A stretch of DNA of 64,000 nt from Lanius collurio (taxonomy: Eukaryota > Chordata > Aves > Passeriformes > Laniidae), in the NCBI GenBank assembly GCA_020086605.1, contig JACBWW010000045.1:4499060-4563059 (forward strand). The letters run 5' to 3'. Positions 41,101-53,000 of this stretch are shown here, in pieces (positions within the stretch are counted from its first letter, which is position 1; each line of letters opens with the position of its first letter). A model generated the notes under the pieces. That model worked only from the letters and a program-made list of their open reading frames with translations, ran no database searches and had not been told where the DNA came from. The position numbers and the translations under genes were made by a program.

Positions 41101-43594
41101 TTGAAATTACAGAACAGTGTGGATTCTGCTGTTGGTGACAAATGGTCAGCATTGGAAATATTTGGATTTTTCAGCAACAGGAGACAATTTCACCTGGGCC
41201 CTGAGCCACAGATATGGAGGCATCATGACTGATTAATCCCAGGCAGCAACTACAGCACTCTACCATCATTTACAGAGAAATTTTCCATGGAAGAAAATTT
41301 TCCATACAGCCCATGAGGTACTGGATAATTCTTCCAATGAAATGGAACAGTAATGCCGAAAAACTGATTTCAAAAGAGCCCAATTTCACCTATTTTGTGT
41401 TTCATTTTGTGGATAATACATAAATTGATGTTTGTCTAACGATATTTACAAATGGATTTATAGATAACTAGCAAAAAAAACCCCCAAACCGAAACATCTA
41501 CAGGAGGATATAATAATAAAGGGAAAATAAGATAACAGGTGTTTGAAAACTGGGAAAATCATCATTCTCCTGAGGAGTGCTAATCATCAGTAAAATAATT
41601 GTTTCCACCAGTGGTTTACAGAGGGAATCAGAGATACCAGGCCTTTATCACACCAAACAAACCACATTTGCTGTAGGTTTGAACCAGATCAGCGCACGAC
41701 AAGGACTGGAATATATTTTAGGACAGAGCAGTAACTCCTTCAAGGCCAGAGTAGTGTAACTAGATAAGTCAGAGGGGTTTTGAGAATACAGGGGGCTTTT
41801 TTCTCTGACAAGAACATGTTTATTCACACTACTTCTTACACAAGAAATTCAAGTAAAGGAACAAATAACCAGCCAGAAAGGGAGCCTGGCAGAGTTGTGA
41901 CTACATTCACAGTGTTAGTGAATTTTATTAACTCTCCACGTTCCTAATTTCAGTATCATTAACCAACAATAATTCATTTCCTTGCCTATGTCATAACAAT
42001 TTTTAATAATATTTTTTTTATAAATTAAGGGAAGGTAAACACTCTCCCTTTCAAGGCTGGGAATTTGACAGTCCTGAGATCCAGCTGACAGGAAAACCCT
42101 TAGGTGTCCCTTTCCCATATGTTGCCAGAAAAAGACCCTTACTTAGCCAAAAAAACCCTCAAAGCCTTCCAAAAATTACTTTTTTCCCCAGAGTTACATA
42201 AGGGAAGGAAATGCAATCCCCCAGTGCGTGCTGCCTCTCATGGGCAGAGGGTGCCACACACCCAGGCTCTTTTGGTGTCCAGGTGTTCCCTGCCAAACCC
42301 ACGTTCTCCTGGCAGGAGCACCAGCCTGGCAGGCAGAGGAGCAGAGCAGCAGGAGCTCTGGGGTCCCCAAGCTGTCCAAGGTGGTCCCTTGCTGTGGCAG
42401 GAGCAGACAAACAGCAGCTGGTGCTCAGAGCACTGATTATTTAGGAAACCACAATGAATAAAAGGTAACATTTCTCGTGGGACTTCCCCTGACCTAGGGA
42501 CACCCTGGCCACAGGGTGAGACAGAACCTGCTCTGTGAGGAGTTTGTGGGCTGGCTACAGGTCCCATCCATTTAATTCTGTGTTTCCACAGCCTTCCTGA
42601 CAACACTTTGTGAGCACCTCTGAAGTCTGCCAGCGGTGAAACTGCCTGCGGTGGAGCTGTCAGGATCAGAAAAGAATGCTAAATTAACTGGGGTTTAAAA
42701 CTGATAGGAGCAGAAAGGTACCTGAAGGTCTATTGCTTTTCACTAATTCCCCTAGATCTTAAGAAACTCATTCTTTGGCATAATTCTCATTCAGTTTGAC
42801 AGTAACTGACCCTGCAGCTATTCCACCTTTTGAATTCATCAATCAGATTCCTTTTCTTCTCAATGGTTGCTAATCCTATCTTGTACTTATTTCCTGCACT
42901 ACCCAATCCTCCCAGAGTCTAAAAGCTTAGAGACAGGTCATAAACCATCAGGTTCTCTAAGAGGCTGCCTCATTCTTTGCATATTAAGAACCAGAATGGG
43001 GAAATGTTCCTCTTGCAACGCAAGGAAAGAGAGGAAAAAGCCCTAAACTCAGCAGGCAGAATGAGATCCCTTCCAAGTACTGTTCAGCACAGAAGGACCA
43101 GGTTCTCACATCACATTCTGTGGCTAGAAATCAAATATTTCCAATGTAATAACTGATCTCAATCTGGAATCAAATTTTAAAATGTTTGTATTTTAAGAAA
43201 ACAAAATATACTGAATTACAATTCTAGAGTTCTGCCAGCTGTCAGCAACTGCTTCTTGTGTTTTGGGAGCCATTCAGTTTTGTTATTCAAAAGCACTAAG
43301 TACAAGCAATGCTACAACAATGACAATGCCTTAACAAGAGAAATTCCTTTAAAAAGCATCTCTACTTCTGCATTTTCAATTTCAAGATCATCCCTAAATG
43401 ACAGGGTTAAAAGTCAGGGTTCTGAGATAAGTTGCACCTATAAATAATGCCAAAGGTTCAATCTCCTACTGATAAAATAGACTTTTATTTTACTGCATTC
43501 AACTGAAAGCAAATTTTTTTCATGGAGAATAAAATGATTCATCAGAATAAAATCCAGTTTTTCTCACCAGCAAGAAATTTATGTTCTTCAGTTG
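38111..43594. other. Single-copy DNA, no gene seen
   Basis: No supported gene or transposon. Sections near 39700-39900 and 42200-42600 are GC-richer and give open frames on both strands without domains. The latter may be an unrecognised old repeat, but I cannot match it to a family. Confidence 0.55.
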
Positions 43595-43609
43595 AGAACA
43601 TCATGTTCT
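43595..43609. promoter_or_regulatory. Perfect palindromic steroid-receptor element
   Basis: AGAACATCATGTTCT is two perfect hexamer half-sites in inverted orientation with a 3-bp spacer. This is the consensus recognised by glucocorticoid, androgen, progesterone and mineralocorticoid receptor dimers. A third half-site, TGTTCT, lies at 43582-43587. A perfect 12-base match in 64 kb is expected far less than once by chance. Function in vivo depends on chromatin and cannot be seen here. No promoter is visible nearby, so a distal enhancer role would be the only sensible reading. Confidence 0.5.
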
Positions 43610-43755
43610 TCAATTGTTAATTATAACATTCTGCAGCCCTTTTTCTCATTATGGACAAAGGAATAGACACTTGTAACGATGCAAAGATTCTTTAGTGCCT
43701 TAACTCTAAGCTTTATCTCCCCCTTTAGTGACGTGGATGACTCCACTTTCCCTAA
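43610..43755. other. Unique sequence up to the assembly gap
   Basis: AT-rich sequence with nothing recognised. Open frames that appear to run through the gap from here are artefacts of translating unknown bases. Confidence 0.6.
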
Positions 43756-44044
43756 NNNNNNNNNNNNNNNNNNNNNNNNNNNNNNNNNNNNNNNNNNNNN
43801 NNNNNNNNNNNNNNNNNNNNNNNNNNNNNNNNNNNNNNNNNNNNNNNNNNNNNNNNNNNNNNNNNNNNNNNNNNNNNNNNNNNNNNNNNNNNNNNNNNNN
43901 NNNNNNNNNNNNNNNNNNNNNNNNNNNNNNNNNNNNNNNNNNNNNNNNNNNNNNNNNNNNNNNNNNNNNNNNNNNNNNNNNNNNNNNNNNNNNNNNNNNN
44001 NNNNNNNNNNNNNNNNNNNNNNNNNNNNNNNNNNNNNNNNNNNN
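43756..44044. other. Assembly gap (289 Ns)
   Basis: A continuous run of N. Its true size and content are unknown. The left flank is ordinary sequence, the right flank starts with a T/A-rich stretch, and a C9 run lies about 155 bp to the right at about 44199-44207. Confidence 0.99.
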
Positions 44045-45333
44045 GTACTATTACATTTATTTTATTTCTTTCTTATTAAATTGTATTTCTGACTTGAAGT
44101 CCCTCACTAGTTTGCTTTAAAACTAGTACACAGGGAATGCAGACAAGATCAGCTGATGTTTCCTTCCCACTCCCCCCTGGATCCAGCCCTCCCACACCCC
44201 CCCCCAAGGTGCATTCCGGGCTCCTGGATGCAAATGTTGTCCAACAACTGAGCTCCACTCCTGGCAGGAGGTGCTGAGGGCCAGCAGAAGTTGGCCTTGC
44301 TGGAGGTACGAACCCAGTGAAGGAGAACCTCTGATTTCCTGACTGAACACGTTCTTTAGTTTGGCCCAGATTTGCACTTTGCAAGGGTTATTTTGATGCT
44401 CACTCTTCTCCAAGGCTTCTCACCAAGTCTCTCTTTACATCTCAGCTCCCCCATGCACCAGGGTGCTGCAAGAGATGATCCCAGTTGGGAGCTCCGAGGG
44501 GATGGCAGGCATGATTTTATTGCCAATGATGAGTGCTGAATTTGTGTTTGGAGTGGCTGCTCAGGGAGAGGATATAAAAGTGCAGAGCAGTACCCAGAGT
44601 GTGCCAAAGTGCAGCTCCATGGGCAAGCTCCTGTCTCTCAGGGAGCTGCCAGACACACGTGCAGTAAACCACAATTGTGTTCAAAGCTAATGCTAATATG
44701 GCTCAGTGGGAGACTGGTTTTAAATGTCATATTTTCAAGCCCTTCTCTAAACTATCTTTCCTAGAGAATACTTCAAGGGAACAGGCATTCTAATGAATTC
44801 CTTAGGCCTGATTTTCAGAGCTATTAAGTGCACCTCTGATCACAAGTGCAATGGGAGATACTGACAGATATTCAGGCTTATCCTATCTAGATAGACAGGT
44901 TGTATAAATACTCTATTTAAAATATTCCCACCCAAGTGGGAAGGAAGCAAGACAAATCAGCCTGAATTAGGATGAAGATGGCAGGGTGACAATGCAATGT
45001 CTTATCTACCTGAAGCAAGGAACTTCAAAATTATATGGAAAAATCTGCTTAAAATATGTAAAACTTTGCATGAAACACTGAGCACAAATAGAAAATAACA
45101 GATAAAACAACGAGTTTTGGTTATAATGAAAGGACACATTTTACAATTTATATGCAGTTCCACATGTTTTCAAAGTGTTCTGGTTTTTGGTGGAATATAA
45201 ATTCTCTCCTGGAATTCAGAGAACCTGTCTCCTGCTGTACTAGAATAAACAGGTAAATTAGAATAATTTGATCATTTTTGACATGTCCATCCTGTTATTG
45301 CCTAGAAAAAGTGTAGAAAATTTAAAATCTTGT
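44045..45333. other. Unique DNA with a GC-richer block
   Basis: The part 44150-44660 is GC-richer. TATAAAAG at 44573-44580, followed about 30 bp later by a pyrimidine/purine step, resembles a core promoter, but no first exon or splice donor can be identified after it. The remainder is AT-rich and featureless. Confidence 0.5.
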
Positions 45334-45690
45334 TGGCACAAGGTAATATTCCTTATGGGCTCACCACCTGTTTATTGATGCCCAGCCAGTCTCTGAGCAG
45401 CCATCGGCCCTTCCCAGCCAACTCCCCCCAGTTTCTGCACTGGACATGACATCCCATGGCCTGGAATATCCCTTGGGCCAGGCTGCACCATTGCCCTGGC
45501 CAGGCTCCTTCTGGGTTCCTTGTGCAACTTCCCACAGGCAGAGCATGAGAAACTGAACAAAACTAAAACCACTCAGCAACAACCAAAACATCAGTGTCCT
45601 ACCAGTGCTATTCTCATTCTAAATTAAAAAAAAGCCATGGTAAGAGATGCTAGGAAGAAAATTAACTCTCTCCCCACTGCAGCCAGGCCA
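45334..45690 (-). mobile_element. Antisense solo LTR of avian ERVL type, decayed
   Basis: Read on the plus strand, this is the reverse complement of a very common avian ERVL LTR. The diagnostic blocks appear in order: GCTCACCACC, GATGCCCAGCCAGTC, CCCAGCCAACTCCCCCCAGT, GGACATGACATC, TGGAATATCCCTTGG, GGCAGAGCATGAGAAACTGA, CAGCAACAACCAAAACATCA, then CTAGGAAGAAAATTAACTCT and a terminus near GCCAGGCCA. The end corresponding to R/U5 (left) is missing or unrecognisable. The place where the family has its TATA box now reads GTTTCTGCACTGG on this strand (45431-45443), so the promoter looks destroyed. No internal retroviral sequence is attached. Confidence 0.88.
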
Positions 45691-48110
45691 ACCTGTATCT
45701 CTCACTATAATAGATTAGATCCCTTTTTCTCCCAGGTTACTCCTCTTTCCCTCCCTTTGGCCATATGGCAGCTGCAGCAGAGGAAAGTTTTGTGCAAAGA
45801 AAAAAAGACCTGGTGCTTTGCACTGGGAAAGAGGGAAATGCATCAGCCTGGGATGGAAAAAGAGGGAGCTTCATAGTGGAGGAGCAGCAACTGAGAGCCC
45901 CCGGCCCCAAGTGCTCTGATTTTCCTTTAAGTGGAGTTTGATGAAACAGAAATCCTGCTCAGAGCTGTTCATCACAGCTGGAGAGAACAATTAAACATGA
46001 GCCTCCTAGATGTTTAGTCAACAGGGAGCTGTCTGTCTAACATGGCTCTAGCTGAAAAATATGAGATCTCAGAGCCCTAAATACAGATCTATTCAGGATA
46101 TGGAACACCAGGACAGTCTGACATTTGATGGAGACAGAACCTATAAAAGTTCATCATTTAAGTGAAGACCTGGATATATAAAGACGATAATTAATTTATC
46201 TGAAGGTCTGAAAGTTATCTAAATAATAGAGGTACAGGTGCTATGTGTGTCCTGTCCCTCTCCCATCCCTCAGTATCTCCTAAAGAAAAACAAGAGATAT
46301 GAACAAGGGAGACAATGACAATTAGCCTCCTAATTAAAGAATAAGCAAAAGGCTAGGCTGCAAAGAAAATTTTTCCTGATAGGATATTCCCAGTTGTTTC
46401 TCAGTCTAAATAAGATTGTTTTCTCCTCAAATGTCACAGCATATTAAGTGCCAGGAGAGAATTATTTCAGCATCTGATGAACAAAACAACACAACCCCAA
46501 GGAATGAAGTCACAAAGCTGTCCATGAAGTGAATTGCAGCTCAAATTCCAGATAATTAGGAGTCAAGACTCTTACAGTATGAATCCTGCTACAGAGCAAA
46601 CCCCATGACATTTAATACCTTTCTCATTTATTTTGATATACTCAAACTATTGGCAAGTGAAGGTCAAACAACTTCTCCAAGTACCCTCAGCAATGTAAGG
46701 AAATTGGGCATCTCCAAAACTTCTCAGTGCAGGTTTGCAGGGCCAGCATTTCTCTCAGAGCACAGCCACACGGATACAGGCACAAAGGAGGCCAAGGGAG
46801 TCTCAGCACTTGTGGTGCTGCCCATCCTCGTGTTTTGCTTTTCCTGATGTAAAACCATTGCCAGGTGTGGCTCTGACAACACTCAGCTGATGATCTCCAC
46901 AGCCTTTGTGTGAGCAGAAGTCAGACCTTGGCTCCTGTCAGACCCTGCTGAGCTGGTCTGTTCCTGCAGCTTCTGAACCCACCCAGCAGTTCTGCACAGA
47001 GTGATGGCTTCAGAGCCACTCCTGCATGGTTTGAAACTATCTTTAGCATGCTAATGTTCAATATTCACATTATTGCTGCACAGGAGCTTATGAAAACTAT
47101 TAGTTGTAATGCTTAACTTCTTTGTGAGAAGAAATTAAAATTCCCTTTAGGAGAAATGAATGGGCCATGGAACTACTAAATGCCTGACTATAACATTTTC
47201 TGTATGTTTATTGATCTAAGACCAGCAAACTACAATGCACTTGACATGCCAGGCTTTATTTATTTATTTAATAGCACACTTGTGTCACAATTGTTTCCAA
47301 AATGTAATTTCAGACACGCTAATCTCTTCATGAACGTGATTAATCATGACATGGCTAAGTCCTCAAGTAGTCCAAGCAACAGATAAAGTTACTTTAGATG
47401 ACAAATTAAAAAAAGTCCTCTCTTGAAATGTACCAAAATAGACCACAAGCACATTTGTTTCTCTTGCTGATCATTAATTCAGATGAAATATAATATGAAT
47501 GCTAATTAAAATTTTGTTGATCTTCACTGCTTTCTGACAGCAAAACCACAGAGCCAATGGTTGCACTGAACTAATTTCACTGACAAATGCTTGGCATCAC
47601 AGTCTGTTGAAACTTCAGATTTAGTAAAAAACTAACAGTATTTTGATCAATTCTGAAATATGCCCAAACACTTAATTTTCCAAAGCATCTGTTACACACT
47701 CACTCTTCAAACACTAAATATTTGAATGCCTTTTGTTCTTCTGTTGAAAAATTCCAATTTATAATATTCAAAATCTCTCCTAACATACAGAGAAATACAG
47801 GACAGATGTGAAAATTATTCTGGTAGATTATCCTTAAAGCTAAGGACACCAAAATGCTTACTTATCTTTTACTCCAGTTTTCCTTATCTGTGGTAAGAGA
47901 GGGGGAATTATTGGTTATTGCTTATATACAAAAAGGAAATGATGAAGTTAATTAATTGCACCCTCCTTTCACTGTTTCTGATCTGCACTGCTCACTCCCA
48001 GAGGTCTGAAGGAGCCAATACTGGGATTTTTGGCACAAAAGGAACAGGTGCTTTTACCTGCAGGCCCAGAAAGCTGCAGGGCTCTGGGTGGCCATGGCAA
48101 GGGCAAAGGC
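45691..48110. other. Single-copy DNA, no gene seen
   Basis: No gene is supported. The stretch 46860-47030 is GC-richer. A near-palindromic TTTAGCATGCTAATG lies near 47042. The rest is AT-rich. Confidence 0.55.
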
Positions 48111-48408
48111 TGTGGGGCTGGGTGTTGCCCTGTTTTTTAGAAATCTTTTAGCCTTCTGATATTTACATTCTAGTTACACGCTTTCCCATGCTTTGTTCTG
48201 TAAACACTCAGTTGTTTTGCATTCCTTCATAGAGGTGGAGAGAAGCTGATGGATGGGTAACCTGTCCAGTGTCATTGGAGAGGTGGCCTCTTCACTCTCC
48301 AATGCCCTGTCTCTTTTGTAAAACTATAAATAGTGGAGTCAGAAAATAAACTTCCCCCTTTTGCTCACCCCAGCTGATGTGAACACGCGTGTGTTCTCGT
48401 GTCCTACA
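48111..48408 (+). mobile_element. Possible ERVK-like solo LTR
   Basis: TATAAATA at 48325-48332 is followed 12 bases later by AATAAA at 48345-48350, then by a pyrimidine-rich stretch and a terminus ending GTGTCCTACA at 48408. This spacing, with the polyadenylation signal just after the TATA box, is typical of alpharetrovirus- and ERVK-type LTRs in birds. Taking TGTGGGGC at 48111 as the left end gives termini that are partly inverted (6 of 8). No matching 6-bp target-site duplication is seen, so the left end is uncertain. It could also be a coincidental TATA/AATAAA pair. Confidence 0.45.
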
Positions 48409-49239
48409 GTGACAGGTGGGCACAAGCCCTGCAGTCTCTGTGGCCACCCCAGAAACTCTGAGCAGGAGGCTCAGCTTTCCCTCCTGACAGCAGCTACAGC
48501 AACCTCTGAAGTTGGAAGGATGGCACCAACCCGTGTCTCTCACATCACTTTAAATGTGCTTTGTTGAAGATAACACAAGCAAAGTCTCCTGGGGCTGTGT
48601 AGTCTCCTGTGTGATTATTATTCAGCAGCAAATTCTTGCCTGGATCCTGCTGTGCTCTATTCTAAATCATTACAAGTATCTGCTATCTGACACCTCCTGC
48701 AAACTGCCTGCATCTTAGGGGACCTTCTGGGCTGTAAATTATTTATCTGACTCACACTGCTTGCCTTTCCATGCTCAGAAAGAGCTAGAATGGCCAGACC
48801 CTCGTGCCTTGTTGCTTGACTGGATTTAAGATTATTTCAGTCTCTTGGCTTCGTATCTATTATCTTTTTCTACAGTCAGAAGGTATTTTAAAGAAAAAAA
48901 AGGGATCTTTAATTTTGAGGACAGTATTTCCTCTCTGTATTAATAACACCTTAGTTCAATTATATTTTTCGATATCAGTTTCCCCATATTCACGAGAATA
49001 AACAAGTTTTAAAGAGTTTTAAAAATTAAATAATTTCTAAATTTTTTTTCCATTCCTGCTTATATTGATTAGATCTCAGAATACAGTGATAACCTAGAAG
49101 TAAAGGAAACATTTCTAATCCTACTAAACTTCCAAACAATTGTACGTGTCCTCTGGGGCCAACCACTATAAAAACTCATTTTGTTTTTTGAATTTGCTTC
49201 TGGTTTTTGGTAGGATATATTTTTGTCATTGTTTTTCTT
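48409..49239. other. Single-copy DNA, nothing recognised
   Basis: Moderately AT-rich with no gene-like structure. It becomes increasingly T-rich toward the minisatellite at 49240. Confidence 0.55.
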
Positions 49240-49795
49240 CTCTTTTTTTAGAATTAGTTTTTATTTTTTTGGTTGCTTGGTTTTGAGGTTTTTGTGGTTT
49301 TTTTTTTTTTTTTTGGTTGGTTGGTTGAGAGTTTTTGGGTTTCTTTTTGGTTTTGTTTGTTTGTTTTGTGGTTTATTTGCTTTTTTCATTTTGTTTGGTT
49401 TTGGGCTTTTTTTTGTTTGTTTGAGTTTGGGTTTTTTAATTTTTTTGAGTTTTTTTTTGTTGTTTGGGGATTTTTTTTTATTTTGTTTGGTTTTGTTTGT
49501 TTTGTGATTTTTTTTTCTTTTTTTCACTTTGGTTTTGGGCTCTTTTTTTGTTTGAGTTTGGAGTTTTTGGAGTTTTTTGAGTTTTTGTTTGTCTTTGTTG
49601 TTTGGGGTTTTTATTTTGTTTGGTTTTATTTGTGGTTTTTTTTTGCTTTTTTCATTTTGTTTGTTTGGTTTTGGGCTTTTTCTTGTTTGAGTTTGGGGGT
49701 TTTTGAGTTTTTGTTTGTTTTTTTGTTGTTTGGGTTTTTTATTTTTTTGGTTTTTTTTGTATTTTGTTTGGTTTTGTTTGTTTGTTTTTTAGTCA
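49240..49795. repeat. T/G-only minisatellite, about 135-bp period
   Basis: About 550 bp consist almost wholly of T and G on the plus strand, hence A and C on the minus strand. An anchor GGTTTTGGGCT recurs at 49397, 49531 and 49667, giving periods of 134 and 136 bp, and a degenerate earlier copy (GGTTTTGAGGT) is at 49279. Each unit carries the same order of sub-blocks (CATTTTG, anchor, TGTTTGAGTTTGG, TTGTTTGGGG-like, ATTTTGTTTGG). The long Phe-rich frame across it has only the residues that T/G codons allow and is not a protein. The array abuts a CR1 fragment to its right. Confidence 0.9.
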
Positions 49796-49912
49796 AGTTT
49801 TGAGATGGCCAAATAAAGTTCAGTGAACCACCGAGGTCGCTGCTGAGCCTTTGGCTCCGTTTGGGTGCCACATGATCCTGGTACTTGGTTTGGTGTCTGA
49901 TTCCAACCTCCC

Positions 49913-50090
49913 TGGCCCTCAGCCCTTCCTCCAGCCCCTTCAGCACCCCCCCAGCCTCCTCTGGCCCAGCCCCAGGAGCCCCCTGTCCCTCCTGTCCTGA
50001 GGAGCCAGCGCTGGACACGGCACCCAGAGGTGCCTCCCAGGCTGGGCAGAGGGGCAGGATCCCCCCTGACCTGCTGCCCATCCTCTCCCT
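49913..50090 (-). mobile_element. CR1 LINE fragment, antisense internal part
   Basis: The plus strand shows the reverse complement of a CR1 segment upstream of its 3' end. TCCTCCAGCCCCTTCAGCA leads to CCTCCTCTGG, then CCTGTCCTGAGGAGCCAGCG, CTGGACACGGCAC, a block like the family's vegetated CTCACCAGG segment, GGGCAGAGGGGCAGGATCCC and CTGACCTGCTGCCC. It is GC-rich compared with its surroundings and truncated at both ends. The frame of 151 codons on the minus strand runs from this fragment into the minisatellite and is not a real gene. Confidence 0.85.
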
Positions 50091-53000
50091 GGCACCATCA
50101 CATCTCCATCAGGCAGAAAAATCCCAAATAACTGCCTCTCCACCAGGCATCTTGATAAGTTAGCACAGCAGTCCATAAACATGTTTCATGTTAGTAAAAC
50201 AAATTCCTGTTTGCAGCCAGACGTGGCAGAGCATGGGCACAGCCTGCTGTGAGATGGCCTTTCCAAAGGCAATAATAAATCACAAACACCCTTAATAGGA
50301 TAATTCCACCCTGAATGTGGAGACAAAGAAGCATCTGTAACCCGTAGATTAAAAGAGGCAGCACATTTAATACGAAACAATGTAATGTAATGCCAACATG
50401 AGACGAGAAGATTACAAATTTCTCCAATTAGTCATACAGATAACCATGAATACAAATACTCACTATCAGCACTGTGATACAGAAAGCACACCAGAAAATA
50501 GGTCAAAATAAAGCATATCAGGGCTGCTCAAATAATGACACCATGTGAAGATAATGTTTTGGGTTTGGGTTTTGCTTTTTAATTTGCTATCAGATGTTGA
50601 GTTCTGGCTGTATTTATAAATATCTTCACTATTCATTACATCCCTTTAAGGACTAGGCTGTGATGAGCCTGATTCTAAGACACCTAAAGAGTTACACCCC
50701 ATTCCTCTTTTTGTTTGGTGATGAGGAAAGAATAAGACAAGACATCTCATAAACCACCTAGACAGAAAGGTCCTTCAGGAGAACAATATTTTCATTTAAT
50801 TGTTAGACTCTGATTGGCAATTAAAAAAATAAAAATATCCCTCTCTATATCTATTTATCTCACAGTCTGAACATCATCTTACCTAAGGAAACACTCTCTA
50901 TCCAATCTGACCCATTTCTTCACATCCCTTGGGTTGCTCCTGTGGCCATTACCATGCAGTGGACAGTGTAGGAAGTTCCAAGGGTGTGTTTGATTTAGTG
51001 AACACACTGATTGGGAGCAGCTTTTTGGTCCATCTGATTGACCTCCAGCTTTGTGTCATGGCTACTCTGCTTGTAGGGATCATGAACTTCCTGTTCTTGA
51101 AGGCTCATTAAGAAATACAATCTTGTGAATCAAAAACTGTCAACTATTCTGACCAAGACTGTTCATTTGCATAAACCAAGAGGGAAAAAATCCAATGCAC
51201 ACCATCAAAGACTGAAGTACCAGCCCCAAAAGCAAACCCAGTGAGCTCCAGCCAGTTAAAGCATCTTTCAGTTTGTCCTGCCCTCACTCCGAGCAGCTCA
51301 GGACCAACATTCAAGATGCAAAGTGCATGCAAGGGGGTGATTCTGACTGCAAACCTCTGCAAAGGGAACTCAGCCCTCCCCATCTCTTCTGTATCACACA
51401 CTAAACCATCAGTCACTTTTAAAAGTGCCCAGGCACCAGCAGCTTGAACCCCAGCTGGTATTTTAGTGACAACTGATAATTATAAACCTTTACCTTCCTG
51501 TCAGAAGGGCCTGAAGGACTTTGCTGTACCAACAGAGCAGCACCTGCCTGCTCAGGGGGCAGCTTTGGCACTCCTGAAACCAACAGCTCAACAATTTTTC
51601 ACCCTCACTTTTCTCAGCAGTTGCTGCTAATGAAAATGATAACCAAGAGACCTATGCAAAGTTACAATGAGGAACCAGTATTACAGCAAAAATTTCAATA
51701 TTCAAACTGTGTAAGATCATTTTGATTCAGTTAATTTGCAGATTATTTTAGAATAAAAAAATAAATATAAAGACGAAACCCTGCAGCTTAAAATTCATTG
51801 CACACCAAAAATTTCAGCAGTGATTTTATGGCATAGCTGTGGAATTAAGGACAGGTCACAATCAATGTTTTAAAATTTTACCTCAATACTCCAACTTTTA
51901 TTCCTGATACTTATGCTTCAACATAGCATGTGTTTAAAAACCTTGTTTTATATATTTTCATTTAAGTCAATCCCAGGTAAGAAAGAAAACATTGCACACA
52001 GATCTTTAAAAAGGAGTTTTTTTCAGTCCAGGACCCTACATTTTAATGGAAGCAGTTTTTGTCTACCACATAATCAGTCTAATTTATATAAACTTTTACT
52101 TCTACAGTTTAACAGATCATTTTCCACCCATAACCTTCAGTTGTATTTCCAATAATCAGATAAATAAAATGTCTGTCTTTACTTAAAAAAATGCACTTCT
52201 TTTATGTAACATTATATATAACGTCTCAATGTAACATCAACTGGATTTTGTAAATCCATCAATTTTATGCTTTTTCTCATTTATGCTTTTTCTCATTTAT
52301 GCATTTGCATTATGTATTTCCATCTTCCAGTTGTTCACACTCGAATTTGCTATGTGATTAGCAATTTCATAGGTCAAATCTCTTTGGATTTAGGAAATAC
52401 TTAAAATTTTATGTGATAAATTTTCTGAGTCCCTCAGGAGTGGTTCTGCATTACAAGTGTTTTTCTCTGTCATATCAACGAGCCAATTTGTCCAGTATTC
52501 AAAATCACAAGCAGAACTGAAAATTGGAATTATTCCTGTTTAATCTTTTTTCATGTAGTACCCTTTTCTCCAAATACCTCCAAGACAGTCTGGTGATTAA
52601 CAAACATCACAGGCATTGCTGGCTATTACCAAAAATAGGGCTCCTTTCAACATGCTGAAGGCAACTGTTGCTGACAGAAATTAAGTAGCTGTTTTAGTCT
52701 TTGTGATATCTTCCATATTTCACTACGGCCCAGCAGAGTTTTTGTTGCCCTTTTCCAATCTTTCCCCCACCCACCCCAACTCCTATTTATGCCTGATTAT
52801 AGAGATGCTTCCTACTCAGTCCTGATCTAAAGCCCTTAAAAGAAATTCTCTTAATTTAGTCTTTTTTTTTCCTGATTAATTTGAAATATCATGTGATTTA
52901 GAAATGTCAGGGAAGAAACACTATTTATTGATATTATTGCTAATAACACTCTGAAGTGCTGCTTTTCCTCTTTGGTTCTTGCAGTTCTTCAGCTGTGAAA

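Noticed and set aside
43679..44120. Open frames of 130-137 codons crossing the gap
   Set aside because: Nearly all residues are unknown because they translate Ns.
44560..44620. TATA-driven promoter at TATAAAAG
   Set aside because: A single TATA match without an identifiable first exon, CpG context or downstream gene is not enough. Such matches recur by chance in this composition.
49273..49803. 176-codon open frame rich in Phe, Leu, Val, Gly and Trp that looks like a membrane protein
   Set aside because: It is the translation of a T/G-only minisatellite. T/G codons can only give Phe, Leu, Val, Cys, Trp and Gly, and no T/G codon is a stop on this strand except TGA/TAA/TAG, which need A.
49626..50081. 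151-codon minus-strand frame across the minisatellite and CR1 fragment
   Set aside because: It combines an antisense reading of a CR1 fragment with Lys/Asn/Thr codons from the A/C strand of the minisatellite. It has no independent support.
51550..51566. CTCF-like site around AGGGGGCAGC
   Set aside because: The 3' half matches the core, but the preceding bases do not fit the CCANNAG part of the motif.
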